From Fervidobacterium thailandense (GTDB lineage: Bacteria; Thermotogota; Thermotogae; Thermotogales; Fervidobacteriaceae), in the NCBI RefSeq assembly GCF_001719065.1, contig NZ_LWAF01000011.1, positions 1-64,000 on the forward strand: 64,000 nt of DNA. Direction: 5' to 3'. Under the pieces are notes generated by a model that worked only from the letters and a program-made list of their open reading frames with translations, did no database searches and was not told the DNA's origin. The translations under genes were made by a program, and so were the position numbers. This document shows positions 8,193-18,753 of the stretch, in pieces. Positions within the stretch are counted from its first letter, which is position 1; every line of letters begins with the position of its first letter.

Positions 8193-9629
8193 TCAGCCCT
8201 TTTTCAGTTTTAGAAAGTTCGCGAGTTTGTGTCTGAAAAACACGAAGGAAATTAAAAGGTACACGACCGCGCCAAAGAGTGTCGAAAAGAGTACCCAGAA
8301 CCTCCTCGAGGATAATGCGGAGAACCAGAACGTGAGTAGCCCCATCACCGTCGAGGAAAGTATTACGTACACGTTTTCACGCTCAAACAAGTCCTTATCA
8401 CTCTCTTTAAGGAACAAGTAGATGCAACCGACAAGTCCTGCGATACTGGTGGCCAACGCAACTCCAATTGGTCCGTACTTCAATCCAACTGCCAGATCGA
8501 GTACGATGTTCACAACAGCAACAAGTACGGTTGCACGCAGCGGTGTTTTCATATCCTTCAGTGCATGCCTTGCCCTCGACATTGTAGAGTAGACCCCGTA
8601 AAACGGCAAGCCAACAGCGTACGCGGAAAGTACTTGGGCCGTTATTTTTGTATCCTGGGGTGTGAATTTGCCATATTCGTAAAAGAGTCGTATTATCGGC
8701 TGGGAAAGTACCACAAGCCCAACAGCCGCGGGAAGGGTGAAGAATAATGTCGATGTTATCCCTTTTCTGAGATGTAGTTTGTAGTTCTCCCTATCGTTGC
8801 TTATCGTTGAGAGGATAACTGTGGCCACGGCTACTCCGAAAAGCCCGTAAGGTAGCATGTAAAACCTTGATGCGTACTGGAGGTACGAAACACCTCCCCT
8901 GTCTCCCGAGCTGTAGTATGAGACTACGTTCGTATCGACGATGCTGTTGATTTGCGAGATCGACATGGCCAGAAAGCTTGGAAAGAAGTACTTGAGAAAC
9001 TCCCCAAATTGCGAGAGTGTTAAGCTCAGTTTGTGCCTTCTCAAAGCGTAGATCAGACTTGCGAACGCAACACCCTCGCCTATCAAAAATCCCCACGTCG
9101 GTCCGTAAATTCCGAGTCCTGGGACAAGCATGAGAATGATCATGACAAGGTTTGGATAGATCGGCGTGAGGGCCGGGTAGAAGAACTTGCCCCTCGTGTT
9201 TTCTATCGAATACGCTATCGCCCACCAGAATATGAACAGTATCGAGGGAGCGGTGATGCGAACAAGAACCTTCGTGAGTTCCTTCGTACGCTCCGGTGCC
9301 CCGGAACTGAACATGTAAATAACGATGTTTGGAAAGAACATGGTGAGCGCAACGATGACGAGCAAGATGGCTGTGAAACCCGTGAGAACCGACGAGAGAA
9401 ATTCGTCCTTGTTCTTCGACTCGCTGTAAAGTGGAACGAAAGCAGAAGTCATCGCACCCTCTCCGAAGACACGCCTTAGGAAAAACGGGAAGAGGATGGC
9501 AACAAAGTACGCATCCGCTTCCCAGCTCGTACCGAATTTGGAAGCCATCAGCATGTCACGTAAGAGACCGAGTAATCGGGAAAGGAACGTGGCTACCGCG
9601 AATGCAAGACTCCCAAGTATGATGCTCAT
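8193..9629 (-). CDS. murJ: Lipid II flippase MurJ
   Basis: 478 residues of polytopic membrane protein (about 13-14 helices), the MviN/MurJ branch of the MOP superfamily. It moves the peptidoglycan precursor lipid II to the outer face of the membrane. Family signatures include AFATFLSRLLGLLRDM-like N-terminal residues (AVATFLSRLLGLLRD), FGTSWEADAYFVAILFP and RRVFGEGAMTSAFVPLYSE. It is followed within 12 bases by birA, with dacB after that, so it sits in a run that includes other cell-wall functions. Confidence 0.93.
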   Translation of the reverse strand: MSIILGSLAFAVATFLSRLLGLLRDMLMASKFGTSWEADAYFVAILFPFFLRRVFGEGAMTSAFVPLYSESKNKDEFLSSVLTGFTAILLVIVALTMFFPNIVIYMFSSGAPERTKELTKVLVRITAPSILFIFWWAIAYSIENTRGKFFYPALTPIYPNLVMIILMLVPGLGIYGPTWGFLIGEGVAFASLIYALRRHKLSLTLSQFGEFLKYFFPSFLAMSISQINSIVDTNVVSYYSSGDRGGVSYLQYASRFYMLPYGLFGVAVATVILSTISNDRENYKLHLRKGITSTLFFTLPAAVGLVVLSQPIIRLFYEYGKFTPQDTKITAQVLSAYAVGLPFYGVYSTMSRARHALKDMKTPLRATVLVAVVNIVLDLAVGLKYGPIGVALATSIAGLVGCIYLFLKESDKDLFERENVYVILSSTVMGLLTFWFSALSSRRFWVLFSTLFGAVVYLLISFVFFRHKLANFLKLKKG

Positions 9630-9671
9630 ATTTACCTCCAGGTATCAAGCTTTACCGATTTTTTCTATACG

Positions 9672-11246
9672 TTACTTCGCGTACGCTATCGAGCGTTTTT
9701 CTCTTATCACCACAACTTTTAAGACTCCGGGATACTGGAGTTCGTTCTCGATCCTCATGGCAATATCGTGCGCCATCTTTTCAATCGTCGCATCGTCGGT
9801 CTTTTCCGGCTGAACTATGACGCGAATCTCTCTACCGGCTTGAATAGCGTACGCATTTTCGACGTACTTGTAGCTCTTGGCAATTTCCTCGAGTTTCATG
9901 AGACGTTTGATGTAGCTCTCTATATCCTCCCTACGTGCACCGGGTCTTGCGGCCGAGATCGCGTCCGCAGCTGTGACAATCGCCGCTTCCGGGGTCATCG
10001 GTTCTTCTTCTCCGTGGTGTGCCATGATCATGTTTATTATTTCATCCGATTCACCGTACCTCTTCAGTAGTTCAGCTCCGATGACAGTGTGAGAACCCTC
10101 AACCTCGTGGTCAACTGCTTTACCAATATCGTGCAACAGCCCTCCACGCTTGGCCTTATCGACGTTCAAACCAAGTTCGGCCGCCAAGAGGCCGGCAATC
10201 TGAGCCACTTCTATCGAGTGCGCAAGAACGTTTTGACCGTAGCTGGTCCTGAACTTTAGTCGACCGAGTAATTTTATGATTTCCGGATGGAGTCCGCCAA
10301 CGCCCACCGTGATAACCGCTTCCTGACCGGCTTCTTTGATTTCGCGCTCTATCTCCGCTTTCGCCTTCTCGTACATCTCTTCTATCCTTGCCGGATGGAT
10401 ACGACCGTCCTGAATGAGTTTTTCGATCGTCCTTCGGGCGATTTCTCTTCTAAGTGGGTTGAACGAACTGAGTGTGACCATTTCCGGGGTATCGTCGATG
10501 ATAAGGTCAACACCCGTGATTTTTTCAAAGGTCCTGATGTTCCTACCTTCCCTACCTATGAGTCGTCCCTTCATATCGTCGTTGGGCAAGGCAACGGTAC
10601 TGATGGTAACTTCTCCGGTATACTCCGGCGCGTAGCGTTGAATGGCATCCGCAATGATTTTTTTAGCGTACTTATCAACCTCTTCCTCGTAGCGTGTTTT
10701 TATTTGGACGTAGATTTTCGCGATCTCGTGTTCGTACTTTTCCCGGGCTTCCTGGAGCACCATTTCGCGCGCTTGTTCGGCGGTGAGACCGGCCAGTTGT
10801 ATGAACTTTTCTTGTACTTCCCTTTCTTTTTGCTCGAGCTCTTTGGCCTTCGCTTCCAGTTCGAGTTTTAAGTTTTCGACGAAACTTTCGCGTTTGTCGA
10901 GCAACTCCTCACGCTTGCTCAACATCTCTTCACGCTTCAATAGTCGATCCTCGAGCTGTTTTATTTCCTCTTCTCGCCTCTTGCGTTCTTTCTCGATCTC
11001 TTCGCGAATCAAGTGTGCTTCTTCACGTGCCTCGATGATGGCTTTTTTCTTTATCTCCAGCGCTTCTTTCTCGGCTTCTTTTATTATCGACTCGGCATCT
11101 TGTCTTGTCTTCTTGAGCCTTTCCTCGATTTCCGTTTCGGCTTTCTTTTTACCTACCCTACTACCAACTATCCACCCAACCGCAATTCCCGCGGAGATTC
11201 CTATTATTCCAACGATGATGTATATCAAAACTTCCATCATCATCAT
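9672..11246 (-). CDS. rny: Ribonuclease Y
   Basis: 524 residues. Membrane-anchored endoribonuclease that starts mRNA decay. Order of domains: one N-terminal membrane helix (residues 5-28), a long coiled coil rich in Lys and Glu (30-180), a KH RNA-binding domain (about 210-275, [19 protein letters not shown]), and an HD phosphohydrolase domain (about 335-430, with [13 protein letters not shown] and the metal-binding pair [12 protein letters not shown]). Four Met codons in a row follow GGAGG, so the first residue is uncertain by three. It is 32 bases from recX. Confidence 0.96.
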   Translation of the reverse strand: MMMMEVLIYIIVGIIGISAGIAVGWIVGSRVGKKKAETEIEERLKKTRQDAESIIKEAEKEALEIKKKAIIEAREEAHLIREEIEKERKRREEEIKQLEDRLLKREEMLSKREELLDKRESFVENLKLELEAKAKELEQKEREVQEKFIQLAGLTAEQAREMVLQEAREKYEHEIAKIYVQIKTRYEEEVDKYAKKIIADAIQRYAPEYTGEVTISTVALPNDDMKGRLIGREGRNIRTFEKITGVDLIIDDTPEMVTLSSFNPLRREIARRTIEKLIQDGRIHPARIEEMYEKAKAEIEREIKEAGQEAVITVGVGGLHPEIIKLLGRLKFRTSYGQNVLAHSIEVAQIAGLLAAELGLNVDKAKRGGLLHDIGKAVDHEVEGSHTVIGAELLKRYGESDEIINMIMAHHGEEEPMTPEAAIVTAADAISAARPGARREDIESYIKRLMKLEEIAKSYKYVENAYAIQAGREIRVIVQPEKTDDATIEKMAHDIAMRIENELQYPGVLKVVVIREKRSIAYAK

Positions 11247-11278
11247 CCACCTCCTGATCTCGTTGAAATGTTTTTTTG

Positions 11279-11713
11279 CTAATCGTTAAAAGAATCGACA
11301 TCGAACCCGTGTCTATAGAGCTTCTCTCGTTTTTTCCGTTCATCTAATCCCTCGGTAAGTTTTCGGACGATCTCCGATACGTCCACCTCTGAAAGGACTT
11401 TGGAAATAGCATCTTCGATCAAGTATTCATCCACGTGGAGCATCTTCAGTTCGTATCTTATCCTGTAAGGGCCTTTGTGGTGCACAGTCAAACTGTCGTA
11501 CGCGTAGAGGTACGCAAATTTCGCATCATCGATGAAACCTTTGGATTTGAGTATCTCCAACGTTCCGTTAATCTCCTCGTCGGAGTAACCCCTCGATTTA
11601 AGCTTATTCCTTACCTCCCACTCGGACCGCGCACGGAACCTTATGAATCTCAAAGCATCGGCGAGGGGGTCTCTTCGCTTGGGTTTCCTTGAACTGCCAC
11701 CTTTGCTCCCCAT
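11279..11713 (-). CDS. recX: Regulatory protein RecX
   Basis: 144 residues, helical repeats of the RecX family, which binds RecA filaments and tunes their activity. Visible marks are [42 protein letters not shown] and the middle repeat with [11 protein letters not shown]. It lies 13 bases downstream of recA, the usual arrangement, so levels are tied to RecA. Confidence 0.9.
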   Translation of the reverse strand: MGSKGGSSRKPKRRDPLADALRFIRFRARSEWEVRNKLKSRGYSDEEINGTLEILKSKGFIDDAKFAYLYAYDSLTVHHKGPYRIRYELKMLHVDEYLIEDAISKVLSEVDVSEIVRKLTEGLDERKKREKLYRHGFDVDSFND

Positions 11714-11726
11714 TTTAACTTCTCAT

Positions 11727-12764
11727 CTACTCCTCTTTCTGACTCTCGACTTTTGTTCCACCGAAGTACTTCTCACGTATCCGTCTTTCTATCTCGTCGG
11801 CGATTTCCGGATGTTCCACCAAGTAGCTCACCGCGTTCGTCTTTCCTTGACCAAGGGAGTGTTCCTTTCCGTTGAGATCCTCGTACGTGAACCAGCTTCC
11901 CCTTCTATCGATTAAACCTTCGCTCACACCAATGTTGAAGAGTTCATTTTCCCTGACGATACCTTTTCCGTAGATGATGTCAACCGTTGCGGTCTTGAAT
12001 GGAGGTGCAACCTTGTTTTTGACAAACTTGATCGAGATTTCGTTCCCGATATGCTCGTTGCCTTCGACGATCTTACCGGCTGACCTGACCTCTATCCTCA
12101 TGGTCGCGTAGAATTTCAAAGCCATACCACCCGTTGTGGTTTCCGGGTTACCGTACATGACACCAATCTTCATTCTGGTTTGGTTGATGAATATGACGAC
12201 CGCTTTCGATTTGTTGACGTTCCCAGCCAATTTCCTGAGGGCTTGGGACATCAGCCTTGCCTGAAGGCCCACTTGCGTATCACCCATCGCACCCTCAATT
12301 TCCGCGCGTGGTACGAGGGCAGCAACGGAGTCAATCACTATCAAATCCACCGCGTTGCTCCTAACAAGCTCGTCAACTATATCGAGTGCCTGTTCTCCGT
12401 AGTCTGGCTGGGAAACGAGCAATTCCGAGAGGTTGATGCCAAGGTTACGCGCATAGTTTAGATCCAGCGCGTGCTCGGCATCGACAAATGCTGCGATCCC
12501 CCCCTGTTTTTGAACAGACGCGATCGCGTGTAACGCTATCGTCGTCTTTCCGCTCGACTCAGGACCGTAGATTTCAATAATCCTGCCACGTGGATAACCA
12601 CCTACACCGGAAGCGATATCGATAGCCAGAGAACCACTTGGAATGACCTCCAGATTTTGGGCGAGGTTCTCTTCACCAAGAATCATTATCGAACCTTTTC
12701 CGTAGGTCTTCTCAATTTTGCTGATAGCTTTTTTTAGAACTTCCTTTCTCGCATCACCTGACAT
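11727..12764 (-). CDS. recA: Recombinase RecA
   Basis: 345 residues. ATP-dependent strand-exchange protein for homologous recombination. The Walker A motif is GPESSGKTT, Walker B is [15 protein letters not shown], and the DNA-binding loops lie around [20 protein letters not shown] and [16 protein letters not shown]. Length and order are standard. Its start overlaps the end of thpR by 11 bases, so thpR-recA-recX are probably one transcription unit. I see no clear SOS operator in front of recA. Confidence 0.98.
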   Translation of the reverse strand: MSGDARKEVLKKAISKIEKTYGKGSIMILGEENLAQNLEVIPSGSLAIDIASGVGGYPRGRIIEIYGPESSGKTTIALHAIASVQKQGGIAAFVDAEHALDLNYARNLGINLSELLVSQPDYGEQALDIVDELVRSNAVDLIVIDSVAALVPRAEIEGAMGDTQVGLQARLMSQALRKLAGNVNKSKAVVIFINQTRMKIGVMYGNPETTTGGMALKFYATMRIEVRSAGKIVEGNEHIGNEISIKFVKNKVAPPFKTATVDIIYGKGIVRENELFNIGVSEGLIDRRGSWFTYEDLNGKEHSLGQGKTNAVSYLVEHPEIADEIERRIREKYFGGTKVESQKEE

Positions 12765-13326
12765 TTTTCTCTAAGCCCCCTTCAAACTTTGACTTGTAGA
12801 CCCACTTGTATATGGGTCCTTGCGGTGTCAGTGTTGAACTGTAGATGGTAAAACCATCGATAACGAGAGTTATTTTGGGAACAACTATCTCTGAAACGAT
12901 CGCTTCCCAGTTGCTGGGGTACTCCTTGACACGTGCAAGAGTTACGTGCGGAACAAAATTTCCCTGGTCGTCGTACTTGAATTTATTTTTCGTGAGTTCA
13001 GACTTCATTTCCAGGTACATCTTCTGGAGAGATTTCGTCGGTTCCAGCTTAAGAAATATCACCCTCGGTGCGTGTTTGAATTTAAAGTACCCAACCCCCG
13101 CAAGCACGGTACTGAAAGATGGGAAACCAAGTAACCGCTTATTCAACACATCAGCCATCTTGTCAACGTGCCGCTCGTCCATCTCGCCCATGAAAAAGAG
13201 AGTTAAATGAAGGTTCTCAGGCTTTGTCCAGTTGGCCTTGAATCCCGCGTTCTGAAGTTTTTCCATAACTTCTTGAGCAACTTCTCTGATTTCGGCGTTA
13301 ACATCTATCGCAACGAACGTTCGCAT
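12754..13326 (-). CDS. thpR: RNA 2',3'-cyclic phosphodiesterase ThpR
   Basis: 190 residues from ATG 13326 (MRTFVAID), chosen because GGAGGG lies five bases upstream; an earlier in-frame Met has no such site. The 2H phosphoesterase fold is shown by two HxTx motifs, HLTLFFMG (about residue 43) and HVTLAR (about 125). It opens 2',3'-cyclic phosphates at RNA ends; the older name is 2'-5' RNA ligase. The gene comes before recA. Confidence 0.9.
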   Translation of the reverse strand: MRTFVAIDVNAEIREVAQEVMEKLQNAGFKANWTKPENLHLTLFFMGEMDERHVDKMADVLNKRLLGFPSFSTVLAGVGYFKFKHAPRVIFLKLEPTKSLQKMYLEMKSELTKNKFKYDDQGNFVPHVTLARVKEYPSNWEAIVSEIVVPKITLVIDGFTIYSSTLTPQGPIYKWVYKSKFEGGLEKNVR

Positions 13327-13362
13327 ACAATCCCTCCAAAGTTCACGTGTCCTGGTCACTTT

Positions 13363-13935
13363 TTAACGGTTCAAATGCTCGCGGTTTTGGTAAATGTACA
13401 CTATACCGGAGAGCACGGTGAAGAACATCGTTACGTAAACGAGCACCGAGTTAATAAACCTAAGTTGCGAAAATCCCAAGATTTGCAAAAACAACCCTAT
13501 TACGAGAACCATCTGCGAAACTGTTTTCAGCTTACCAAGGTAGTTTGCCGCAACGATCTTTCCTCCCTCGGAGGCCATTATCCGAACGATACTCACAAGT
13601 GTGTCCCTGAACACCATCGCAACAACGAGCCACCCCGGTGTTAAGCCCTTCTCGGTAAAGATAACAAGTACTGAGGTGATGAGGATCTTATCGCTCATTT
13701 GATCGAGAACTTTTCCAAGGTTGGTCACCTGTCCAGTCTTCCTTGCTATGTATCCATCGAAGCAATCACTCACCGAAGCGAGCAAGAACAAAACAAAAGC
13801 CAGGACGTTCATCTTGAGGTACAAAAAAAGCACAATCAATGCTGTGGCAACTATACGAAGCCAGCTGATAGTGTTCGGAATGTTGAAAACAACGGAATGA
13901 TGAACAGAAGTTTTCTTATCACATGCCAAGCGCAC
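13363..13935 (-). CDS. pgsA: CDP-diacylglycerol-glycerol-3-phosphate phosphatidyltransferase
   Basis: About 190 residues. It makes phosphatidylglycerol phosphate, the first step to phosphatidylglycerol, in the membrane. The CDP-alcohol phosphotransferase motif is present: the D..D...G....D...D pattern in SDCFDGYIARKTGQVTNLG followed by KVLDQMSDK. About five membrane helices follow. An upstream Met exists but lies inside rimO. I prefer GTG 13935 (or TTG 13929), just after GGGTAAGGG and the rimO stop. Confidence 0.88.
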   Translation of the reverse strand: MRLACDKKTSVHHSVVFNIPNTISWLRIVATALIVLFLYLKMNVLAFVLFLLASVSDCFDGYIARKTGQVTNLGKVLDQMSDKILITSVLVIFTEKGLTPGWLVVAMVFRDTLVSIVRIMASEGGKIVAANYLGKLKTVSQMVLVIGLFLQILGFSQLRFINSVLVYVTMFFTVLSGIVYIYQNREHLNR

Positions 13936-13942
13936 CGAACCC

Positions 13943-15241
13943 TTACCCAACGAGCTCCCCCTCCAAATCGTAAGTATCTGTTTCGTAGACCAAGACCTTC
14001 GCAAAACCGTTTATCTCTTCCAGTGACTTGGTTGCCCTAACGAAGATGTTCCCGTCGATCTCCGGTGCATCCATGTAACCACGACCGATCAGTACACCCT
14101 CCACCATTTCCTCGAAAAGGACATCTATAACCTTCCCAAGGTACCTACGGTTCCTGATGAACGAGATCTCCGCCTGCAGTTCCATCAATTTGTCCAGACG
14201 ACTCTGGGCCGTTCTTTTCGAGACTTTTCCGGGGAGTTTTGCCGAGGCGGCATCTTCTTCTTCGGAGTACATGAACGCACCGAGTTTGTCAAACTCGACG
14301 TACCTTATAAAATCCAGAAGTTGCTCAAAGTCCTCCCTCGTCTCGCCCGGAAATCCAACTATAATCGAGGTTCTCAGTACGGCATCCGGGTATCTCTCGC
14401 GGATTTTCTCGAAAAGTGCCTTGAGTTCTGCCGATGTTTTTGTACGCCCCATGAGTCTAAGGATTTTGTCACTTCCGTGTTGCACGGGCACGTCGAAGTA
14501 CTTCAGGACTTTGTCGTAAGAAAAAGCCTCGATGATTTCGTCGGTAACGTGGTCTGGATGCATGTACATCACACGTATCCAGAACTCACCATCAAGTTGA
14601 TTCAACCTTTCGAGTAACTTCGGCAAGGCCTGATAACCGTAGTTATCGACACCGTAACCGGTCGTATCCTGCGCCACCAGGATTATCTCCCTCTTACCTT
14701 TTCTAAGGAGATACTCAACTTCCCGGACGATATCCTCGATCTCCCTACTCACGAAACCCCCCTTGAACTTAGGTATGGTGCAAAAAGTACACGCCCTATC
14801 GCAACCATCGGCAATCTTAACGTAGGCGTAGGGCATCTTATCGTCTACGCGACCCTCGAAATGATAAACCGCAACCGGGTCCGTAACGTACTTCGAAACC
14901 CGGTCAATGTTCTCGGCAAGTACCTTCGGAGGAATGACACCGAACCAGCCGTTAACTTCTGGTAGTTCGGAAATCAATTCGTCTGGATAACGTTGGACCA
15001 GGCATCCAACCACGAAGATTTTAAAATCCGGCCTTTTCTTCTTGTATTCGGCGAACTCGAGTATGGTGTCGATGGACTCGCGCTTGGCATCCAAAATGAA
15101 GCCGCAAGTGTTGATGACAACTCCATCGGCGTCCTCAACATCTTCAACAACCTGGTGGCCGGCCTGGATGAGGTGATATTTGAAGAGGGCAAAATCTGCC
15201 TCGTTCTTCGGACATCCGAGAGTTACTATGTACAATCTCAA
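13943..15241 (-). CDS. rimO: Ribosomal protein S12 methylthiotransferase RimO
   Basis: 432 residues. Radical-SAM enzyme that methylthiolates a conserved aspartate of ribosomal protein S12. Domains: UPF0004 N-terminal domain with Fe-S cysteines (VTLGCPKNEADF, NTCGF, VVGCLVQRY), the radical-SAM core with CDRACTFCTIP (CxxxCxxC), and a C-terminal TRAM domain. The start is TTG 15241 with GGAGG nine bases upstream. It lies immediately upstream of pgsA. Confidence 0.95.
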   Translation of the reverse strand: MRLYIVTLGCPKNEADFALFKYHLIQAGHQVVEDVEDADGVVINTCGFILDAKRESIDTILEFAEYKKKRPDFKIFVVGCLVQRYPDELISELPEVNGWFGVIPPKVLAENIDRVSKYVTDPVAVYHFEGRVDDKMPYAYVKIADGCDRACTFCTIPKFKGGFVSREIEDIVREVEYLLRKGKREIILVAQDTTGYGVDNYGYQALPKLLERLNQLDGEFWIRVMYMHPDHVTDEIIEAFSYDKVLKYFDVPVQHGSDKILRLMGRTKTSAELKALFEKIRERYPDAVLRTSIIVGFPGETREDFEQLLDFIRYVEFDKLGAFMYSEEEDAASAKLPGKVSKRTAQSRLDKLMELQAEISFIRNRRYLGKVIDVLFEEMVEGVLIGRGYMDAPEIDGNIFVRATKSLEEINGFAKVLVYETDTYDLEGELVG

Positions 15242-15296
15242 TTTTCCACGTCCTCCTCAAAACTTTCGTATAAAGTCCCTGACGAAAATCACCGAG

Positions 15297-15851
15297 TCAA
15301 CGTGCACTCAACAGTTTCAAGAGCCTCTTTCTCTTCTCAAGGTAAAGCTCCCTTATCTTACTCAGTTCGGCCTTATACTCGGGTTCCTTGTAGTTTGGGT
15401 AGGTGAAGTCGTAATCTTTCCACCTACCGTTAACGTACAGCAGCGTCGTCTCGGCGTAAATACCGTTACCTATGTATATCCGATGCGGCCACATTTTTGT
15501 TGTAGCGAGCACGAATTGCATGTGATGAATGTAACCCGGATCCAGATTAAACCTCCGCTTGCCATCGACGGAGTACTTCTGTTCAATATCGTTAGTCTTC
15601 AACTTAATAACCGATAAGAGGGATGGGTGAATGAGTCTCTCGAAACTTATCAACCTTCCCATCAAACCAGATCCCATTTCCTCGTTGTAATACAGCGTGT
15701 ATTTTTCAAAATCCAGCAAAGGGCTTACGTAGTCAATCCTCCCGAATTCTGCTTCGAGTTCCCCTTTAATGGTCTCAAGCCAGTAGTCAACGTGTGCTGA
15801 AAACATGAAAATCACAAGGTTCACAAGCTCCACATTCCTTACTTCTCCCAT
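15297..15851 (-). CDS. DUF4416 family protein
   Basis: 184 residues of a conserved family without known function. Recognisable stretches are FDFEKYT-type (LLDFEKYTLYYNEEMGSGL), RRFNLDPGYIHHMQFVLATTK and IYAETTLLYVNGRWKDYDFTYPNY (conserved, family DUF4416 from memory). The family is frequent in Thermotogota and Aquificota. The start overlaps the previous gene by 13 bases. It precedes rimO. Confidence 0.82.
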   Translation of the reverse strand: MGEVRNVELVNLVIFMFSAHVDYWLETIKGELEAEFGRIDYVSPLLDFEKYTLYYNEEMGSGLMGRLISFERLIHPSLLSVIKLKTNDIEQKYSVDGKRRFNLDPGYIHHMQFVLATTKMWPHRIYIGNGIYAETTLLYVNGRWKDYDFTYPNYKEPEYKAELSKIRELYLEKRKRLLKLLSAR

Positions 15852-16126
15852 TTCACTTCCACCTCGAATACGGGAATCCTCACGATCTTGATCTTGTTCC
15901 CGAAAATCTTGAGCACGCTCTCCCCATGCACGATGTGGCGTCCAGATGGCAGAGCTACAGGACCCTCGTACCTCTTCCCGTTGACCACCACCGCTTTCCC
16001 CAACGGTTCCAGGATAACAAGTGGAGCGTTTTTAATATCCAAAACAAACCGCACACTTAACACCAACAAGAAAACAGAGGCCAGAAAGATTAAATAAAAA
16101 ATTACCCGTACAACAACCTTGGGCAT
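15839..16126 (-). CDS. Small anchored protein, PEGA-like
   Basis: 95 residues, not assigned to a family. One N-terminal membrane helix (residues 6-29) is followed by a small extracytoplasmic beta domain with NGKRYEGPVALPSGRHIV, which resembles PEGA-type surface repeats. It is the first gene of the run reading away from the proposed origin, with a promoter at 16194-16221. Confidence 0.62.
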   Translation of the reverse strand: MPKVVVRVIFYLIFLASVFLLVLSVRFVLDIKNAPLVILEPLGKAVVVNGKRYEGPVALPSGRHIVHGESVLKIFGNKIKIVRIPVFEVEVKWEK

Positions 16127-16193
16127 CGATATCCTCTACCAGCTGTAGATTTTGACTTAATGCGTATCCTCCACAAGACTTGTCAGCGAAAAT

Positions 16194-16221
16194 ATTATAC
16201 AACAAAATGATAAAAATTGAA
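16194..16221 (-). promoter_or_regulatory. Promoter of the 16126-to-13363 gene run
   Basis: On the minus strand, TTCAAT (16216-16221) and a perfect TATAAT (16194-16199) are separated by 16 bp. It fires away from the DnaA-box cluster. Confidence 0.6.
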
Positions 16222-16261
16222 CTACACCATTTCAAGCCAATGGTGTACTACTATATAAAGT

Positions 16262-16737
16262 GGTGGTAAGTTTTTTGACTCAACATATAGAAAAGTGGTA
16301 AATTTCTGGTAAGTTCTTTTTTTCACAAAACGCAATTTCCGGTATGCGAGGTATGGTTCACACAATCGGTTGTGTATTGGAAGTTTATTGAGAATCGTTC
16401 TCAACAAACAATTTACCATTTTACCGATTGTGAACTTTTTCACAGCTTTTAGGCGCACCTAATTTGCGTTTTCTCGTTCATCCATGCCGAAAAGAGGAAC
16501 TTACCGCCTTGAAGACCGCATAGAATGTGGCTTTCCGGAAAAAACTTACCACCCTGGTAAGTTGTAACAAAAAAGCGGTAAATTGTAATATCGCTCTCAA
16601 ATCCGCATCGATAAAGGTTTTTAATGTTACAACCAGGTAAACTTACCATTTTACCACCCAATATATTTTTATACTATTACCATAACGACACTAATACTAC
16701 TATCGATATAGTAATAAGCCGCGAAGGTGGCAAGTTT
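16262..16737. other. oriC: Proposed chromosomal replication origin (oriC)
   Basis: This is the gene-free 672-bp gap 16127-16798. It holds about 13 copies of a 12-mer close to AAACTTACCACC, in both orientations. Exact copies are at 16542-16553 (+) and 16262-16273 (-). An 11/12 copy is at 16726-16737 (-), and 10/12 copies are at 16294-16305 (-), 16497-16508 (+) and 16639-16650 (+). Weaker ones are at 16305, 16409, 16553, 16574, 16633 and 16647. The Thermotoga maritima DnaA box is, from memory, AAACCTACCACC, one base different. An AT-rich stretch at 16660-16716 could unwind; its minus strand reads TAGTAGTATTAG, like DnaA-trio elements. Gene direction switches near here. dnaA itself is not in the window. 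Confidence 0.75.
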
Positions 16738-16798
16738 CTTTCAACCCAGTTCGGTACGTTATCTTTCAAACTGCAAGGTAGACCGTGGGGAGACTTTA

Positions 16799-17518
16799 CT
16801 ACCTGATGTACCGAGAAACGAGGACTTCCATACGCTCATAATGTGTGCCTGGCCAGTAGATCTTTCCACAGGAAGAACAAACGCCGAACTTTTCGTTCGA
16901 TTCAAAAACACGGATTGGTACTTTGCCCTCGACCATTCTTTTTTCGACTTCAACTATCTCACCGTTACAAACAAGACACCTTGTGAAAGGTTTGAACCAC
17001 AGCCACAGTTTGTAACGCCTGTAGACTTCCTCAAACTGACGTTGAGGTTCATCGTTCCTAACAACATAGCCATACTTGACGTCTTTTCTCATGAGTAGTT
17101 TACGATCCTTCGTAAGGATTATGTAGCCCGTACTAACCCCACGATCAACTATATCACCGTCATCCAACAGCCCGTACTCCGCGTAGATTCCAAAGATCCT
17201 GAGTAACTTCGCAAGTTTACCAAGGTGGATGTCGAGAACAAAGCGCGGTTCACCGCGAAACTTCGGCGAAACCAAAAACGAATCTACAATGGGAAGGTCC
17301 GTTTCAGGATAAACGAAGTAAGTCTCTCCATCTCGGACGATCCTCGAGAAGTCCACAAACTCACCGTTAAGGGTAATGAAAGACACCTCGGTATGAGGTA
17401 CACCGAGCCGCTCCACACAGTCTTTAATAGTTTGATTGACGCCCGGATCGATTTCGAAAAGATATCTTCCCTTCGTTAAATCGCACAAGCTTCCAAAGAG
17501 TCTGATCCTAACGCTCAA
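16799..17518 (-). CDS. Ubiquitin-like plus Mut7-C RNase domain protein
   Basis: 239 residues. The N-terminal 80 residues form a ThiS/ubiquitin-like fold ([13 protein letters not shown]). Then comes a Mut7-C (PIN-like) nuclease domain ([18 protein letters not shown], with acidic residues in DDGDIVDRG and TKDRKLL). A zinc ribbon completes it, with CLVCNGE and [17 protein letters not shown]. The architecture is a known bacterial family of probable RNases. It overlaps purA by 11 bases and is the last gene of the acyP-purA operon, ending at the origin. Confidence 0.88.
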   Translation of the reverse strand: MSVRIRLFGSLCDLTKGRYLFEIDPGVNQTIKDCVERLGVPHTEVSFITLNGEFVDFSRIVRDGETYFVYPETDLPIVDSFLVSPKFRGEPRFVLDIHLGKLAKLLRIFGIYAEYGLLDDGDIVDRGVSTGYIILTKDRKLLMRKDVKYGYVVRNDEPQRQFEEVYRRYKLWLWFKPFTRCLVCNGEIVEVEKRMVEGKVPIRVFESNEKFGVCSSCGKIYWPGTHYERMEVLVSRYIR

Positions 17519-18716
17519 CTAAGTCATCCACCCCTGGACCGGTTGAAATCATTGTAATTTTGCAACCGACTTCTGATTCCACGAACTTGAGGAATCCCTC
17601 GAAGTTGGAATCCACCAAACTCTTCCATCCCGGCAACTGAACGTAATCAACGTCAACACGCGGTAGAATTTCAAGGTTCATAGGCATATCGATCCTACGC
17701 CCTGCAAGTCTGTAGTTCACAGCAACCTTAACGTAATCAAATCCACTCAAAACATCAGCCTTTGTGATGATCATTTCATCACATCCAGATACCTCAACTG
17801 CATAACGCAAAAGCGGGAGATCGAGCCATCCACACCTTCTTGGCCTTCCAGTCGTCGCTCCGTACTCCTTACCTGCACTTCTCAAGGCCTCACCCTCAGG
17901 ACCGCGTAGTTCAGTAGGGAATGGTCCTTCACCAACGCGCGTCGTGTACGCCTTGAAGACACCGATTCTCTTATCCACGGTTACGGGAAAACCAAACCCG
18001 GCTTCGACACCGGTGGTATTACAGTACGACGAGGTTACGTAGGGGTACGTACCTACATCGATATCGAGTAAAACACCCTGTGTACCCTCAAAGAGCATCG
18101 ACGCGTTTCGGTACTTGCTTCTGAACTCGGTGGGAGAAACGATGAAACGTGATACGAATTGGTAATCCTCGAGAACGCTATCGAGAGAAACACTGGTTAT
18201 ACCGTAGACGGACTCGTAAAATTTCCGAGCGAAATCCAGCTTTTCATTCAAGAGATTTTCATCCTCAAAATCACATAGTCGTACGCCGATCCTATGTGCC
18301 TTATCCGCGTACGATGGGCCGATTCCGCGTTTCGTCGTCCCAACCGCCTTACTTCCTTTTGCTAGTTCCAGTTTCTCGTCCAGCAACTTGTGAAACGGCA
18401 AAACTACGTGGCACAGGTTTGAGATAAACAATCTACCATCGACCTCGACATTTCTTCCCATAAGCTCTTCTATCTCGTGTCTAAGCACGCCGAGATCCAC
18501 CACAACACCGTTCGATATGTAGCCCTTAACATCGTACCTGACATCAAAGGACGGGATCAGGTGGTGCACGAGTTTAAAACTCGGGTACTCAACGGTATGT
18601 CCAGCGTTACTACCACCGCTGTATCGAACGACAAAATCGAAATCTTTGGAAAGTTTCGTTGTTATCTTTCCTTTCCCTTCGTCCCCCCACTGAAGACCGT
18701 AGACGACCACGTTCAT
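17508..18716 (-). CDS. purA: Adenylosuccinate synthetase
   Basis: 402 residues. It joins IMP and aspartate with GTP in the committed step to AMP. Signatures are [12 protein letters not shown] (GTP loop and catalytic Asp), NAGHTVEY with the catalytic His, [14 protein letters not shown], and [12 protein letters not shown]. Slightly shorter than the E. coli enzyme (432). It lies 37 bases after acyP and overlaps the next gene. Confidence 0.96.
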   Translation of the reverse strand: MNVVVYGLQWGDEGKGKITTKLSKDFDFVVRYSGGSNAGHTVEYPSFKLVHHLIPSFDVRYDVKGYISNGVVVDLGVLRHEIEELMGRNVEVDGRLFISNLCHVVLPFHKLLDEKLELAKGSKAVGTTKRGIGPSYADKAHRIGVRLCDFEDENLLNEKLDFARKFYESVYGITSVSLDSVLEDYQFVSRFIVSPTEFRSKYRNASMLFEGTQGVLLDIDVGTYPYVTSSYCNTTGVEAGFGFPVTVDKRIGVFKAYTTRVGEGPFPTELRGPEGEALRSAGKEYGATTGRPRRCGWLDLPLLRYAVEVSGCDEMIITKADVLSGFDYVKVAVNYRLAGRRIDMPMNLEILPRVDVDYVQLPGWKSLVDSNFEGFLKFVESEVGCKITMISTGPGVDDLVER

Positions 18717-18753
18717 AACAACTCCATCTCCCTTTGCAGATTTCTATGGAATT

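Noticed and set aside
16388-16405. TTGAGAA/TTCTCAA inverted repeat as a Fur-type operator
   Set aside because: Arms are spaced by three or four bases, not one, and the site is in the origin, away from metal genes. It may be an origin feature.
16222-16661. Two open frames of 78 and 70 codons in the proposed origin
   Set aside because: Their apparent protein repeats (GGK motifs) are just the DnaA-box-like DNA read as codons. No ribosome sites precede them.
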